A stretch of 64,000 nt of DNA from Bacteroidota bacterium (GTDB taxonomy: Bacteria; Bacteroidota; Bacteroidia; NS11-12g; UBA9320), in the NCBI GenBank assembly GCA_018700895.1, contig JABIUV010000007.1:68640-132639 (forward strand). The letters are read 5' to 3'. Below the pieces are notes generated by a model. That model saw nothing but the letters and a program-made list of their open reading frames with translations, was not told where the DNA came from and made no database searches. Of this stretch, positions 40,475-53,281 are shown in pieces; positions within the stretch are counted from its first letter, which is position 1; each line of letters starts with the position of its first letter. The position numbers and the translations under genes were made by a program.

Positions 40475-41566
40475 TTAGGCCTTTATCAAATATTCCTCTA
40501 ACTCGGTAATCCGCTCCTCTATCAAGAAGCGATCAATCACACTTTGCTTAGTAGCTTGACCCATCTGCCGGCGGAGTTTCGTATCTGAAATAAGACGTGC
40601 AGTTTTGCTGGCGAAATCCGTATTGTCTAAGTGCGTAGCTAGCAATCCTGTTTTGCCGTCTGTGATAATCTCAGGATTACTTGTAATGTCAAAAGCCACC
40701 ACGGGTTTTCCTTTGGCCATGGCTTCTACTATCACAAATCCAAAACCTTCCCAACTACTGCTGAGTACAAAAATGTCTATGCTTCGCATAAACGCTTCCA
40801 TGTCGGCTACAAATCCAAGGAGAATTACTTCGTTTTCTAGTTTTTTGGCACTAATGCCGGCTTGTAATTCATCGTACAGCTCACCCGTGCCTGCTATATA
40901 AAGCTTGAATTTCACACCTTGCACTTTTAGTTGCTCGGCAACTTCTATAAGATGCTGCTGTCCTTTTTGGAGTGTAAGTCTGCCCGCGTTACCTAGTATA
41001 ATAGTACCTTCTTCTGCATTCACTTGGGGCAACTTAGCACCTCCATCAGCAAGCAATTTTTCGTCTATACCGTGATAAATTAACCCAATCTTATCTGCTG
41101 CTATGTACTTACTCAGATTTTCTAGCATTGTACGTTTCGTCTCTTGTGAGTTGGCTATGAGGTGTGTGCAAGCCTTGTTCATACAGTACCGATTTACGAT
41201 GCTGTTTTTGATAGGCGTTGCAAGTCCTCTTAGGTACACTACCTTGTTGCACTTAGCCCAATGTGCAGCGATACTCGCTGTTTTTAAGTCTTGAGATGTG
41301 GTGAAAATTACCGTGTCTATTCCTTCATTTTGGAAGTAGGCTTTTATCCGAAGTAGTTTGAATATATTAAGAAATGAAGTACTTCCTACCTTCACCGCAA
41401 TGGTCTCAAAGCCTTCACCTTGTGCTCTGTTCCACAGCTCACTGCCACGGTGAGCCGCAATGGTTACTTTGTAACCTTTCTTGCGAAAGGCCTTCGCATT
41501 TTCTAAGTGGAGCTTTTCGCCACCTCCCCAAAAATTGGAGCTATTGAAGAAGCAGATTTTTTTCAT
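40475..41566 (-). CDS. Glycosyltransferase family 4
   Basis: GNAGRLTLQKGQQHLIEVAEQL and SSSWEGFGFVIVEAMAKGKPVVAFDITSNPEII. Confidence 0.9.
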   Translation of the reverse strand: MKKICFFNSSNFWGGGEKLHLENAKAFRKKGYKVTIAAHRGSELWNRAQGEGFETIAVKVGSTSFLNIFKLLRIKAYFQNEGIDTVIFTTSQDLKTASIAAHWAKCNKVVYLRGLATPIKNSIVNRYCMNKACTHLIANSQETKRTMLENLSKYIAADKIGLIYHGIDEKLLADGGAKLPQVNAEEGTIILGNAGRLTLQKGQQHLIEVAEQLKVQGVKFKLYIAGTGELYDELQAGISAKKLENEVILLGFVADMEAFMRSIDIFVLSSSWEGFGFVIVEAMAKGKPVVAFDITSNPEIITDGKTGLLATHLDNTDFASKTARLISDTKLRRQMGQATKQSVIDRFLIEERITELEEYLIKA

Positions 41567-41594
41567 CTAATTGTATGTTACCCTTTTGGGTTGT

Positions 41595-41816
41595 TCAGTT
41601 CTCGGTACAGCTTTCTCTGTGAGAAAACCACTCGAACTGACAACGGTTACGACAAACTTAGGAGGTAAGACGAAAAGCCTTGTCAGTTCGAGTGTTCTTT
41701 GACGGTAGGAAAAGAATTTATCGAGAAGTGGACGAGGAGTTGAATGAATCATTGTACCAAGTAGGTTGTCACATTGAGTGATTTTTCGAAGGTAGGAGAA
41801 AAATTGTATCGAAGTG
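41595..41816. repeat. Cluster of three degenerate intergenic palindromic repeats
   Basis: cagttctcggtacag..cactcgaactgaca (41595-41643, minus), ttgtcagttcgagtg..atcgagaagtgg (41680-41731, plus), ttgtcacattgagtgatttttcg..gaaaaattgtatcgaagtg (41766-41816, plus). Confidence 0.7.
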
Positions 41817-42527
41817 CTACAACACCGCATTATGAAACACGTTCTGTACGTCTTCGTCTTCTTCTAATTTTTCTATGAGGCCATTTATCTCTTCTTTTTG
41901 TCCATCCGTAAGATCTATAGTTTGATGCGGTATACGCTCTATATCTACTGAGGCTATCTCCACTCCTACTGTTTCTAGGCCTTTTTGCATATTGCCATAA
42001 TCGGTAAATCCAGTGTATACCAACGTCTCATCTTCTACCTGCTCTATCTCTTCTAGTCCGTAGTCTATGAGTTCTAGCTCCAGCTCTTCAAGGTCTTTAT
42101 CACCCTGCTCTATTTTGAAAATTGCCTTTCGCTCAAAGTTGAATTCTTGTGAGCCACTAGTACCTAGTTCGCCGCCGTTTTTTCGGAAAATGGCCCTAAC
42201 ATTGGCCACTGTTCTGTTTATATTGTCCGTAGCGGTTTCTATCATAAGGCTCAGACCATAAGGGCCTTTCCCCTCATAAAGTACCTCCTCATAGTTGCTT
42301 GCATCCTTGTCACTTGCTTTTTTGATGGCCGCCTCTACACGGTCTTTGGGCATATTCTCAGACTTGGCATTTTTCATAGCCATACGCAGTCTGGAATTGT
42401 TGTCAGGGTCGGGTCCGCCTTCTCTTACGGCCATAGATATCTCCTTACCTATGCGTGTAAAGGTTACCGCCATTTTGCCCCAGCGTTTCATTTTTCGGGC
42501 TTTCCTAAATTCGAATGCTCTTCCCAT
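41817..42527 (-). CDS. YebC/PmpR family protein, second paralogue (MGRAFEFRK type)
   Basis: [58 protein letters not shown]. Confidence 0.93.
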   Translation of the reverse strand: MGRAFEFRKARKMKRWGKMAVTFTRIGKEISMAVREGGPDPDNNSRLRMAMKNAKSENMPKDRVEAAIKKASDKDASNYEEVLYEGKGPYGLSLMIETATDNINRTVANVRAIFRKNGGELGTSGSQEFNFERKAIFKIEQGDKDLEELELELIDYGLEEIEQVEDETLVYTGFTDYGNMQKGLETVGVEIASVDIERIPHQTIDLTDGQKEEINGLIEKLEEDEDVQNVFHNAVL

Positions 42528-42759
42528 AAGGCAAATTTAAGTTTAAGTTGAAGTAAAAGTTTAAGATTAAGCTCAAAAATACCTAAACTCTGAATAATGT
42601 GATGGTAAGCAGGAGTCGTTCCCTATACTAGCGGCTATTCCATACACTGAAATCATAACGACAAATCTTGCATCCCTACCAAAAACATCCTTGTTATTTA
42701 AAAATAAGACAGTCCACATTTGTAGCCCAAAGATCGTTCATTGGCACAAAAAAATCCCT

Positions 42760-42767
42760 TACTTTTG
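42760..42767 (+). promoter_or_regulatory. Bacteroidota -7 box (TACTTTTG) upstream of lpdA
   Basis: Perfect TAnnTTTG 26 nt upstream of the lpdA ATG. Confidence 0.5.
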
Positions 42768-42793
42768 CAACCTCAAAAAACAAGAATTAGAAT

Positions 42794-44179
42794 ATGAATT
42801 TTGACGTAATCGTAATAGGTAGTGGGCCAGGTGGATATGTAGCAGCTATTAGAGCAGCACAGCTTGGGCACAAGGTAGCAATAGTAGAAAAATCTGAACT
42901 GGGTGGTGTGTGCCTCAACTGGGGATGTATTCCTACTAAAGCTCTATTGAAATCTGCACAGGTTTTTGAATACATCAACCACGCGAGCGATTACGGCATA
43001 TCGGTAAGCGATGCTAAGCACGATTTTGGTGCGGTGATAAAACGTAGTAGAGGCGTAGCTGAGGGAATGAGTAAGGGTATTCAGTTCTTGATGAAGAAAA
43101 ACAAGATAGAGATACTCAAAGGTTTTGGTAAGCTGATATCCAAAGGTCAAGTAAGTGTAGATAATGAAGGTAAGAAAGAGACTCACAGTGCCAAGCACAT
43201 CATACTAGCAACGGGTGCTCGCGAGCGTCAGTTGCCTAACTTGCCAATAGATGGTAAAAAAATAGTAGGCTATCACGAGGCGATGGTATTACCTAAGCAA
43301 CCTAAGAAAATGGTGGTAGTAGGTAGTGGTGCTATCGGGATGGAGTTTGCGTATTTCTACAATGCTATGGGTACGGAAGTGACCGTAGTAGAATTTATGC
43401 CTAATATAGTGCCAAATGAAGATGCCGACGTAAGTAAGGAACTTCAAAAAATCTACAAGAAAAAGGGAATGACCATCATGACCAATAGTTCTGTAGAGGC
43501 TGTAGATACCAAAGGTGCTGGCTGTAAAGTAAGCGTGAAGACTGCCAAAGGAATGGAAACCATCGAGTGTGATGTGGTACTAAGTGCAGTAGGTATCCAA
43601 ACCAACTTAGAAAATATCGGGCTAGAGTCTCTGGGCATAAATACTGAGAAAGGCAAAGTATTAGTAGATGATTACTACCAAACCAACGTACCTGGCGTAT
43701 ACGCCATAGGTGATATCGTACACGGTCCAGCTCTAGCTCACGTAGCAAGTGCAGAGGGAATTATCTGTGTAGAGAAAATAAGCGGACAACACGTAGAACC
43801 ACTAGACTACGGCAACATCCCTGGATGTACGTACACATGGCCAGAGATAGCATCTGTAGGCTATACTGAAGCTAAGGCTAAGGAAGCTGGATATGACATC
43901 AAAGTAGGTAAATTCCCATTCTCAGCATCGGGAAAAGCAAGTGCAGCAGGTAGCAAGGAAGGTTTTGTAAAAGTGATTTTCGACGCAAAGTATGGGGAGT
44001 TCCTAGGAGCCCATATGATAGGTGCCAATGTGACTGAGATGATAGCAGGCGTGGTAAGTGCACGTAAGCTAGAAACTACCGGCCACGAAATGATAAAGAC
44101 CGTACATCCACACCCTACTATGAGTGAGGCTATCATGGAAGCATGTGCCGCTGCTTATGACGAGGTGATACATTTATAA
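42794..44179 (+). CDS. lpdA: Dihydrolipoyl dehydrogenase
   Basis: GSGPGGYVAAIRAAQLGHKVAIVEKSELGGVCLNWGCIPTKALL; C-terminal HPHPTMSEAIMEA. Confidence 0.96.
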   Translation: MNFDVIVIGSGPGGYVAAIRAAQLGHKVAIVEKSELGGVCLNWGCIPTKALLKSAQVFEYINHASDYGISVSDAKHDFGAVIKRSRGVAEGMSKGIQFLMKKNKIEILKGFGKLISKGQVSVDNEGKKETHSAKHIILATGARERQLPNLPIDGKKIVGYHEAMVLPKQPKKMVVVGSGAIGMEFAYFYNAMGTEVTVVEFMPNIVPNEDADVSKELQKIYKKKGMTIMTNSSVEAVDTKGAGCKVSVKTAKGMETIECDVVLSAVGIQTNLENIGLESLGINTEKGKVLVDDYYQTNVPGVYAIGDIVHGPALAHVASAEGIICVEKISGQHVEPLDYGNIPGCTYTWPEIASVGYTEAKAKEAGYDIKVGKFPFSASGKASAAGSKEGFVKVIFDAKYGEFLGAHMIGANVTEMIAGVVSARKLETTGHEMIKTVHPHPTMSEAIMEACAAAYDEVIHL

Positions 44180-44180
44180 A

Positions 44181-44250
44181 CAATTTCTCGGGGTTAAAAC
44201 CGCCGAGAAATTGTAAACAGTCCACTTACCTTTGGTGAGTGGGCTTTTTT
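44181..44250 (+). terminator. Tandem hairpins downstream of lpdA; the second is a rho-independent terminator
   Basis: caatttctcgg/ccgagaaattg (11 bp), then gtccacttacc-ttt-ggtgagtgggc followed by TTTTTT. Confidence 0.8.
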
Positions 44251-44356
44251 GTGAATGATTATTTCGATGCTAATCCTAAAGAATTACTGGGAATCTCATT
44301 TAACATTTACACCTCAACAGTCTCGTGATTCTATTAAATAGATAGCTTACGTATCT

Positions 44357-44845
44357 TTAAGACGTAGATACATTCACCCGTTTGTACGCCCATGATTCCT
44401 TGAATGGAACTTGCCACTTCATTCGTAAGTCTGAAAGCACGCTGAGTGTATTATTCAAGAAGATGCTATCATCACTTATCAATCCTGAGATATATGCTTG
44501 GTTAAGATCAGACATTTTCACGATGCGAATATTGCAATCCTGTAAAAAAGTGAGGTTCATTCTATTAAACAAATCAAGATTCATCTCACTATCTATCTGC
44601 CTAAAAATAGCCGACGTCTGATCGATGCTGCATCCAGTGGCCGCTGCTACCTCCTCGTCTACTCCTAATACAAGCAACTGATTATAAAATATCCCAAATT
44701 CAGCCTTGAGCTGATTGCCGTGAGCTGCCCAATTGGTACAAAAAGCAGCCAATCGTTCATTAATCTTATGAGCTTCTTCTTCGCTAAGCGGTCTTTGGGC
44801 CACGTATATCCATATTCGTCCGTTGCCATTGAGTGTAGGGAACAT
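44357..44845 (-). CDS. Conserved hypothetical protein (sometimes annotated 'ABC transporter ATPase' in Bacteroidota, no Walker motifs seen)
   Basis: MFPTLNGNGRIWIYVAQRPLSEEEAHKINERLAAFCTNWAAHGNQLKAEFGIFYNQLLVLGVDE; start at 44845. Confidence 0.75.
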   Translation of the reverse strand: MFPTLNGNGRIWIYVAQRPLSEEEAHKINERLAAFCTNWAAHGNQLKAEFGIFYNQLLVLGVDEEVAAATGCSIDQTSAIFRQIDSEMNLDLFNRMNLTFLQDCNIRIVKMSDLNQAYISGLISDDSIFLNNTLSVLSDLRMKWQVPFKESWAYKRVNVSTS

Positions 44846-44900
44846 GGTGCGAAAGTAATGGAATGCAGCACCAAACTTCAAATTCTAAAATGCAAAAGAA

Positions 44901-44935
44901 GGAGTGGGAAGGCTCAAACCACACCTTCCCACTCC
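44901..44935. terminator. Strong intergenic hairpin, possible minus-strand terminator
   Basis: Perfect 12-bp stem ggagtgggaagg/ccttcccactcc, T-rich tract on the minus strand side. Confidence 0.5.
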
Positions 44936-45260
44936 AATTGTTATTTCTCGGGCTATGAAGTACAAGGCTATTCAGTTACAAATGCTGCTGTGTCCTTTAT
45001 TGCTTTCGTTTTGTGTAATGATTGGATGGTCCAAGTCGCTAACGCTGTGAGGGGTGTTGCAACGCACCAAACTGATCTTCTAAAAGACTACTCTAACATC
45101 TTAAAATGTACAAATTCGTGGTATAATGAAGTCAATTTTTGTACAAATTCGGAGTAAGATGAAATTGAAACCTCTTTTCATAACTCTCATAATTTACCTA
45201 AAACTCCTTACACCAATTACAATTATCCCCAAAATGAAACCCTTACATACAGTAGAACGT

Positions 45261-45294
45261 AAAAAAAGCCAGCTCTCTCGAGCTGACTTTTCTG
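45261..45294 (-). terminator. Rho-independent terminator of katG
   Basis: Minus strand AGTCAGCTC-GAGA-GAGCTGGCT followed by TTTTTT. Confidence 0.75.
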
Positions 45295-45315
45295 ATCCGT
45301 TAGATTTAGCGTGTA

Positions 45316-48323
<3,008 letters not shown>

Positions 48324-48358
48324 CTGCTTTTGCAAAAAAAAAGCACATCTCCTCCAAA

Positions 48359-48388
48359 TTGGAATACGTTGCTTTACAATTATATTTG
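48359..48388 (+). promoter_or_regulatory. Bacteroidota-type promoter TTGG-N18-TATATTTG
   Basis: -33-like TTGG (48359-48362) and perfect TAnnTTTG (48381-48388) upstream of ATG 48411. Confidence 0.55.
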
Positions 48389-48410
48389 GAGTCAACTTAT
48401 TTTTTTACAA

Positions 48411-48998
48411 ATGACTAAATACACATTCCTTCTCATCACCCTACTCCTTTCAGCGATATATGCTGAAGCACAAACCTCATTTACCCTATCTGCAGATGCC
48501 CCATCTCTCATATATGGGGGATACTCATTAGAAGGTGGTGTAAATCGTAAAAAAATGAGATACACTTTTTCATTGGACAACATTAAGTTGCCAAACTATA
48601 TCAATGCGGACTTTGACAGTATACAAGCACTACGCCAAAACATACGTTTAAAGGCAAGTCGCTTTTTGAGTAAGAAGCAAAAAGGTTTTCACATTGGTGT
48701 TGGTTTAGGATTTGTAATCGGAGAAGAATGGAGTCTACTTGATTCAGCAGGGAAGGTTAACACTAGCATTCCAAGTGTGGAGCAGAGTTACGCCACGGTA
48801 GGTTTTAATGTGGGTTATATCTATCATCCTTTTAAAAACAAAGCATTCATCAAAGGTTTTTATGTGGAGCCCAGTATTGGTGCCACTTATGCAATAGGTA
48901 AGGAAGACCTCAAGCTTGGTCTTAAAATTATAGAAAAAGAACCTATGTCGGTAACTCCAATCCGCTTTAGCTTAGGCTGGCGAATAAAATTGCCTTAA
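48411..48998 (+). CDS. Hypothetical secreted/outer-membrane protein
   Basis: Signal peptide MTKYTFLLITLLLSAIYAEAQ; barrel-like C-terminal strand. Confidence 0.7.
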   Translation: MTKYTFLLITLLLSAIYAEAQTSFTLSADAPSLIYGGYSLEGGVNRKKMRYTFSLDNIKLPNYINADFDSIQALRQNIRLKASRFLSKKQKGFHIGVGLGFVIGEEWSLLDSAGKVNTSIPSVEQSYATVGFNVGYIYHPFKNKAFIKGFYVEPSIGATYAIGKEDLKLGLKIIEKEPMSVTPIRFSLGWRIKLP

Positions 48999-49037
48999 TT
49001 CTTATAACGAAGCACCAACCAAAAGCTAACCAGCATT

Positions 49038-50867
49038 ATGACCAAAACCAATTATCCAGCTCTGTATACGCTAATTACCGTCTTCTTTTTTTGGGGATTC
49101 ATAGCAGCAGGCAACAGTATCTTTATACCTTTTTGTAAGTCGTACTTCTCGCTCGACCAATTTCAATCCCAACTGGTTGACTTTGCATTTTATACGGCAT
49201 ATTACATTGGAGCTTTGTTCCTATTTGCCTTCGGAGCAAGTACAGGCAAGGATATAGTGGGCCAGTGGGGGTACAAAAAAAGTATCGTCTACGGCCTTTT
49301 GTTCTCCGCCCTCGGAGCAGGAGCTATGATACTGGCAGTTCAGGCCAACTTATACGCAGGAATGTTGGTTGGGTTATTCATTGTGGCTCTAGGATTTTCG
49401 TTGCAGCAAGTAGCGGCAAACCCATTTGCCATACTCTTAGGAGACCCAAAAACAGGAGCTAGTCGTGTAAACTTAGGTGGAGGTATCAATTCATTTGGCA
49501 CCACCATAGGGCCTATCATAGTGGCCATGGCTCTATTTGGCACTACGGCTAGTATTACCGACGAGCAGATTAAACTCTTAGAACTCAACAAGGTGATATA
49601 CCTATACATCGGAGTAGGTTTACTCTTTGTACTCGCAGCAGCGTTGTTTCATTTTTCTAAAAAAGTACCCGCAGGCACCACTTCCGAACCGGTAGAGAAA
49701 GCGAATAAAGCCCTCAAAACCCTGATAATAATGACGGGAATGCTCATTGTGATGTTCAGCCCTGTATTTGCCAGTTATGCTAGTGAAGAAGCTAAGAACA
49801 TTGTAGCCTTGGAAGAAACCAAAGCCACAGTAGTGGAACAATTGAATGCCACGGAAAAAAAACTCAAGGCCACGGAGCAAAATACCACATGGAACGCAGC
49901 TGAGAAAGAAAATAGTATTGTCATTTTAAACTCGGAAATCGCCGCTTTATCCTCTAAAAAGGCGTCAACAACAGATGAAATAGAGACCATAAGAGGTCCA
50001 TTGGAAAAGTACCGTATGTACTGGCTCATAGGTGCTTTGTTAGTGGTAGTAGGAGGCTTACTATTTTCGTATGCTTCATCTACTAACAATCCCGAAGGCT
50101 GGGGTGCCATGCAATATCCTCAATTGGTATTGGGAATGCTAGCTATTTTCACCTACGTAGGAGTAGAAGTGGCTATAGGTTCTAACTTGGGCGAGCTTCT
50201 TAGTTTAGATGCCTTCGGTGGTCTACAATCTTCAGAAATTGCTCCTTATATCTCTATGTATTGGGGTAGTTTGATGATTGGTCGTTGGGCGGGAGCTATC
50301 AGTGCTTTCAATATAGGCGGCACGAGCAAGAAAGTAGCCCTTATGCTCGTTCCCCTCGTAGCATTTTTCATCATCATAGGGGTTAATATGCTATCGGGTA
50401 AGGATATGGAGCCATTATATTACTATGTATTGTGCGTGCTACTACAAGTGGCGGCATTTTACGTTAGTAAGGATAAACCTGCTCGTACCTTAATGATATT
50501 TGGATCATTAGGAGTAATGGCTATGCTCATCGGATTGTTTACATCTGGTACGGTTGCTATCTACGCATTTCTGAGCGGTGGCTTGGCGTGTAGTATAATG
50601 TGGCCCGCTATATTTAGCTTGTCTATCATTGGCTTGGGTAAATACACTTCTCAGGGTTCTGCATTCTTGGTGATGATGATATTGGGTGGTGGTATTATCC
50701 CTCCTATTCAAGGCAAATTATCTGACATCATTGGCATTCACCAATCATTTATCATCGCAGTAGTTTGCTTTGCCTACCTTGCTTTGTTCGCCTTCCTTGT
50801 GAAAGGTATGCTGAAGAAACAAGATATTGATATCGACAACATCGAGCTAGAATCCGCAGGGCACTAA
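49038..50867 (+). CDS. MFS sugar transporter (FucP/GluP-like) with central coiled-coil insertion
   Basis: [51 protein letters not shown]; ~80-residue insertion [33 protein letters not shown].... Confidence 0.88.
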   Translation: MTKTNYPALYTLITVFFFWGFIAAGNSIFIPFCKSYFSLDQFQSQLVDFAFYTAYYIGALFLFAFGASTGKDIVGQWGYKKSIVYGLLFSALGAGAMILAVQANLYAGMLVGLFIVALGFSLQQVAANPFAILLGDPKTGASRVNLGGGINSFGTTIGPIIVAMALFGTTASITDEQIKLLELNKVIYLYIGVGLLFVLAAALFHFSKKVPAGTTSEPVEKANKALKTLIIMTGMLIVMFSPVFASYASEEAKNIVALEETKATVVEQLNATEKKLKATEQNTTWNAAEKENSIVILNSEIAALSSKKASTTDEIETIRGPLEKYRMYWLIGALLVVVGGLLFSYASSTNNPEGWGAMQYPQLVLGMLAIFTYVGVEVAIGSNLGELLSLDAFGGLQSSEIAPYISMYWGSLMIGRWAGAISAFNIGGTSKKVALMLVPLVAFFIIIGVNMLSGKDMEPLYYYVLCVLLQVAAFYVSKDKPARTLMIFGSLGVMAMLIGLFTSGTVAIYAFLSGGLACSIMWPAIFSLSIIGLGKYTSQGSAFLVMMILGGGIIPPIQGKLSDIIGIHQSFIIAVVCFAYLALFAFLVKGMLKKQDIDIDNIELESAGH

Positions 50868-50964
50868 ATACCGATTAAGTTTCCACCGTCATAAACGTGC
50901 TCCTCCTCTTGATACGGAGAAACACTCTGTCTTAATTTATCACTCAGATGGCTACCTTCGTCCT

Positions 50965-51855
50965 ATGTATTTGAAAAAAGGTGATACCATAGCCATTGTG
51001 TCTCCAGCTAGAGCTATTCAACCCGAAAAAGTAGAACCCGCTATTCGTTTTTTTGAAAGTCACGGATTTAACGTTGTGCTTGGTAAACACATCTACGATG
51101 TATCAAACCAAATGGCCGGAACAGATGCCGATAAAGTAGCTGATATACAGCAATTTCTAAATGACCCGGAGGTACGTGCTATTGTAAGTACCCGCGGGGG
51201 ATACGGATGCGTACGTATCATTGATCAACTTGATTTATTTCCTCTTGCAGAGCAAAAAAAATGGTTCGTTGGCTACAGCGATGTTACGGTGTTTCACAGT
51301 CATATACATCAGCATTTTAACATACCAACCCTACATAGTACAATGCCCGTGAGTATAAGTGATGACCCATCTCCGGAGGAAATCATAAGTAATACCACCA
51401 TGATAGACGCTCTCACAGGCAAGGTTTTAAGGTACGACTTACCAGCAAATGCCCTCAATAAACAAGGCAATGCCAAGGGACAACTCGTAGGTGGTAATCT
51501 CAGTATGCTTTATAGTATGTGCGGCTCTGCCTCTGACATCGACCCCCGAGGCAAAATCCTGTTCATTGAAGATTTGGACGAGTACCTGTACCACATAGAC
51601 CGTATGATGATGAACCTCAAGCGTACCGGTAAGCTCAGTGATCTAGCAGCATTGGTAGTAGGTAGTATGAGTCATATGAATGATAACGCTATACCTTTTG
51701 GCAAATCAGCAGAAGAAATAATATTGGAACATGCATCTAGCTATAATTATCCCATCTATTTTGGATTTGAAGCAGGACATCAGCAACCAAATCAAGCTTT
51801 GCGTTTAGGAATGGAAGCAGAAATAAAAGATAATCAGCTACTTTTGCCAGCTTAA
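50965..51855 (+). CDS. LD-carboxypeptidase (peptidase S66)
   Basis: KKGDTIAIVSPARAI..ADIQQFLNDPEVRAIVSTRGGYGCVRIIDQLD..WFVGYSDVTVFH. Confidence 0.93.
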   Translation: MYLKKGDTIAIVSPARAIQPEKVEPAIRFFESHGFNVVLGKHIYDVSNQMAGTDADKVADIQQFLNDPEVRAIVSTRGGYGCVRIIDQLDLFPLAEQKKWFVGYSDVTVFHSHIHQHFNIPTLHSTMPVSISDDPSPEEIISNTTMIDALTGKVLRYDLPANALNKQGNAKGQLVGGNLSMLYSMCGSASDIDPRGKILFIEDLDEYLYHIDRMMMNLKRTGKLSDLAALVVGSMSHMNDNAIPFGKSAEEIILEHASSYNYPIYFGFEAGHQQPNQALRLGMEAEIKDNQLLLPA

Positions 51856-51870
51856 TACCCTTCTTCATAT

Positions 51871-52323
51871 ATGGCCATTTATCAAGCAAGTAAACAACTT
51901 ACCAAATTTATCATTTCGGGCATTCTTGCCGTGGGTGTAGATTTCACCGTTTACTATGTGCTGTCTCAGTTTTTAGACCCTAGCCTTAGTAAGGCCATTA
52001 GTTTCTGCTCTGGGATGGTGGTGACGTATAACATGAATAAGTTTTGGACTTGGAAACAGCCCGAAAAAAACAACAAACGACTATTACTCTTCAGTACTCT
52101 GTACGCGTTAGCTCTTATGGTAAATGTGGGCACCAATAACATAATACTCGATGCATTACCTAACTATACATTCTCATTTTCCCTCAATGATGAAAAACTA
52201 GACATCATCAAAAGGTTAGTTGTAGGCGTAGACAAACTAGGTGCATTTATCATAGCCACAGTAGCTAGTGTAGCTATCACTTATGTGGGTCAAAAATACT
52301 GGCTATTTAAAGCTAAGAATTAG
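51871..52323 (+). CDS. GtrA family membrane protein
   Basis: TKFIISGILAVGVDFTVYYVLS..FCSGMVVTYNMNKFWTWK. Confidence 0.88.
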   Translation: MAIYQASKQLTKFIISGILAVGVDFTVYYVLSQFLDPSLSKAISFCSGMVVTYNMNKFWTWKQPEKNNKRLLLFSTLYALALMVNVGTNNIILDALPNYTFSFSLNDEKLDIIKRLVVGVDKLGAFIIATVASVAITYVGQKYWLFKAKN

Positions 52324-52781
52324 TACGAAGGCCTATTGAGTATCGTCTGAGCTATGATGGCCTGTCTTAGGTCAAAATCAACAGACAACGCATCGGTTTC
52401 CTCTTCCTCAAGCTTAAGTCCTTGTGATTCTCTGATTTCATCTCGCACCTCACCCAAGTCTAAGTCTACGTCGGCGTGATGCTCGTGCTCCGGTCTGAAA
52501 TCGTGCTGATGGTCTTCTATTTCTATTTTTTTACGCTTTCGTTGTTGCGATACCGTTTCATATTGTTTTTCGGGAACAGGCTGCTTGGCTTTCGCAGGTT
52601 CACCGCTAAGTTCTCGCAAGATGTCCTCTAGCGATGTTGTACTCGTACTCGCCTTTTTTCTTTTCACGGATTTCGGGCGGCTTTTCGGTTTTTCTTCCTT
52701 TTTTTTGCCCGCGGCCAAAAAACGAAATACTAGAATCGCTCCTATGATGATGTACTTGATGTATGAGCCTATATCGTCCAT
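52320..52781 (-). CDS. Conserved hypothetical protein with N-terminal TM and Lys/Glu-rich linker
   Basis: IGSYIKYIIIGAILVFRFLAAGKKKEE..; C-terminal DLRQAIIAQTILNRPSY. Confidence 0.75.
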   Translation of the reverse strand: MDDIGSYIKYIIIGAILVFRFLAAGKKKEEKPKSRPKSVKRKKASTSTTSLEDILRELSGEPAKAKQPVPEKQYETVSQQRKRKKIEIEDHQHDFRPEHEHHADVDLDLGEVRDEIRESQGLKLEEEETDALSVDFDLRQAIIAQTILNRPSY

Positions 52782-52798
52782 TGTGTCAAACGAAAATA

Positions 52799-53281
52799 AT
52801 GAAAAAAAAGCTAGTCTTAAGCCTCGGGTCTAATTTAGGGAATCGATACGCCTACATCTATCAGGCGATACAAGCTATCAACGAAGCTTTTGACACCATA
52901 TCTGCCGTAAGCCAATACTACGAAACCCCGCCTTGGGGAGACCTCAACCAGTCGCGTTTTATTAATATAGCTCTCATACTCGAAACGGATATACCTGTTT
53001 TACAATGCTTTACAAAACTACAAGCCATAGAAGCAGAACTAGGTCGCACCAAAACCCGAAAATGGGGACCACGGTGTATCGATATTGATATACTATTTTA
53101 CGACCTTGAAATAATCAGCACCCCAGAGCTAACCATTCCTCATCCTCACATACACGAGCGTGCTTTTGTACTCGCACCGCTATGTGACCTAATGCCACGC
53201 TTCCTACATCCTACTCACGACCACACTGTAGCTCAACTCCTGCATATTATTACTAACGATACGCAACATTTTACACCGTGA
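52799..53281 (+). CDS. folK: 2-amino-4-hydroxy-6-hydroxymethyldihydropteridine diphosphokinase
   Basis: LVLSLGSNLGNRYAYIYQAI..LGRTKTRKWGPRCIDIDILFYDLEII..PHPHIHERAFVLAPL. Confidence 0.95.
   Translation: MKKKLVLSLGSNLGNRYAYIYQAIQAINEAFDTISAVSQYYETPPWGDLNQSRFINIALILETDIPVLQCFTKLQAIEAELGRTKTRKWGPRCIDIDILFYDLEIISTPELTIPHPHIHERAFVLAPLCDLMPRFLHPTHDHTVAQLLHIITNDTQHFTP

Noticed and set aside
41567-41830. 87-aa minus ORF between the GT4 and yebC genes
   Set aside because: Its sequence is made of the three degenerate palindromic repeat units, not a plausible protein.
44720-45157. 145-aa plus ORF across the gap after the 44357-44845 gene
   Set aside because: Largely antisense to a better gene and crosses a strong hairpin; no family resemblance.
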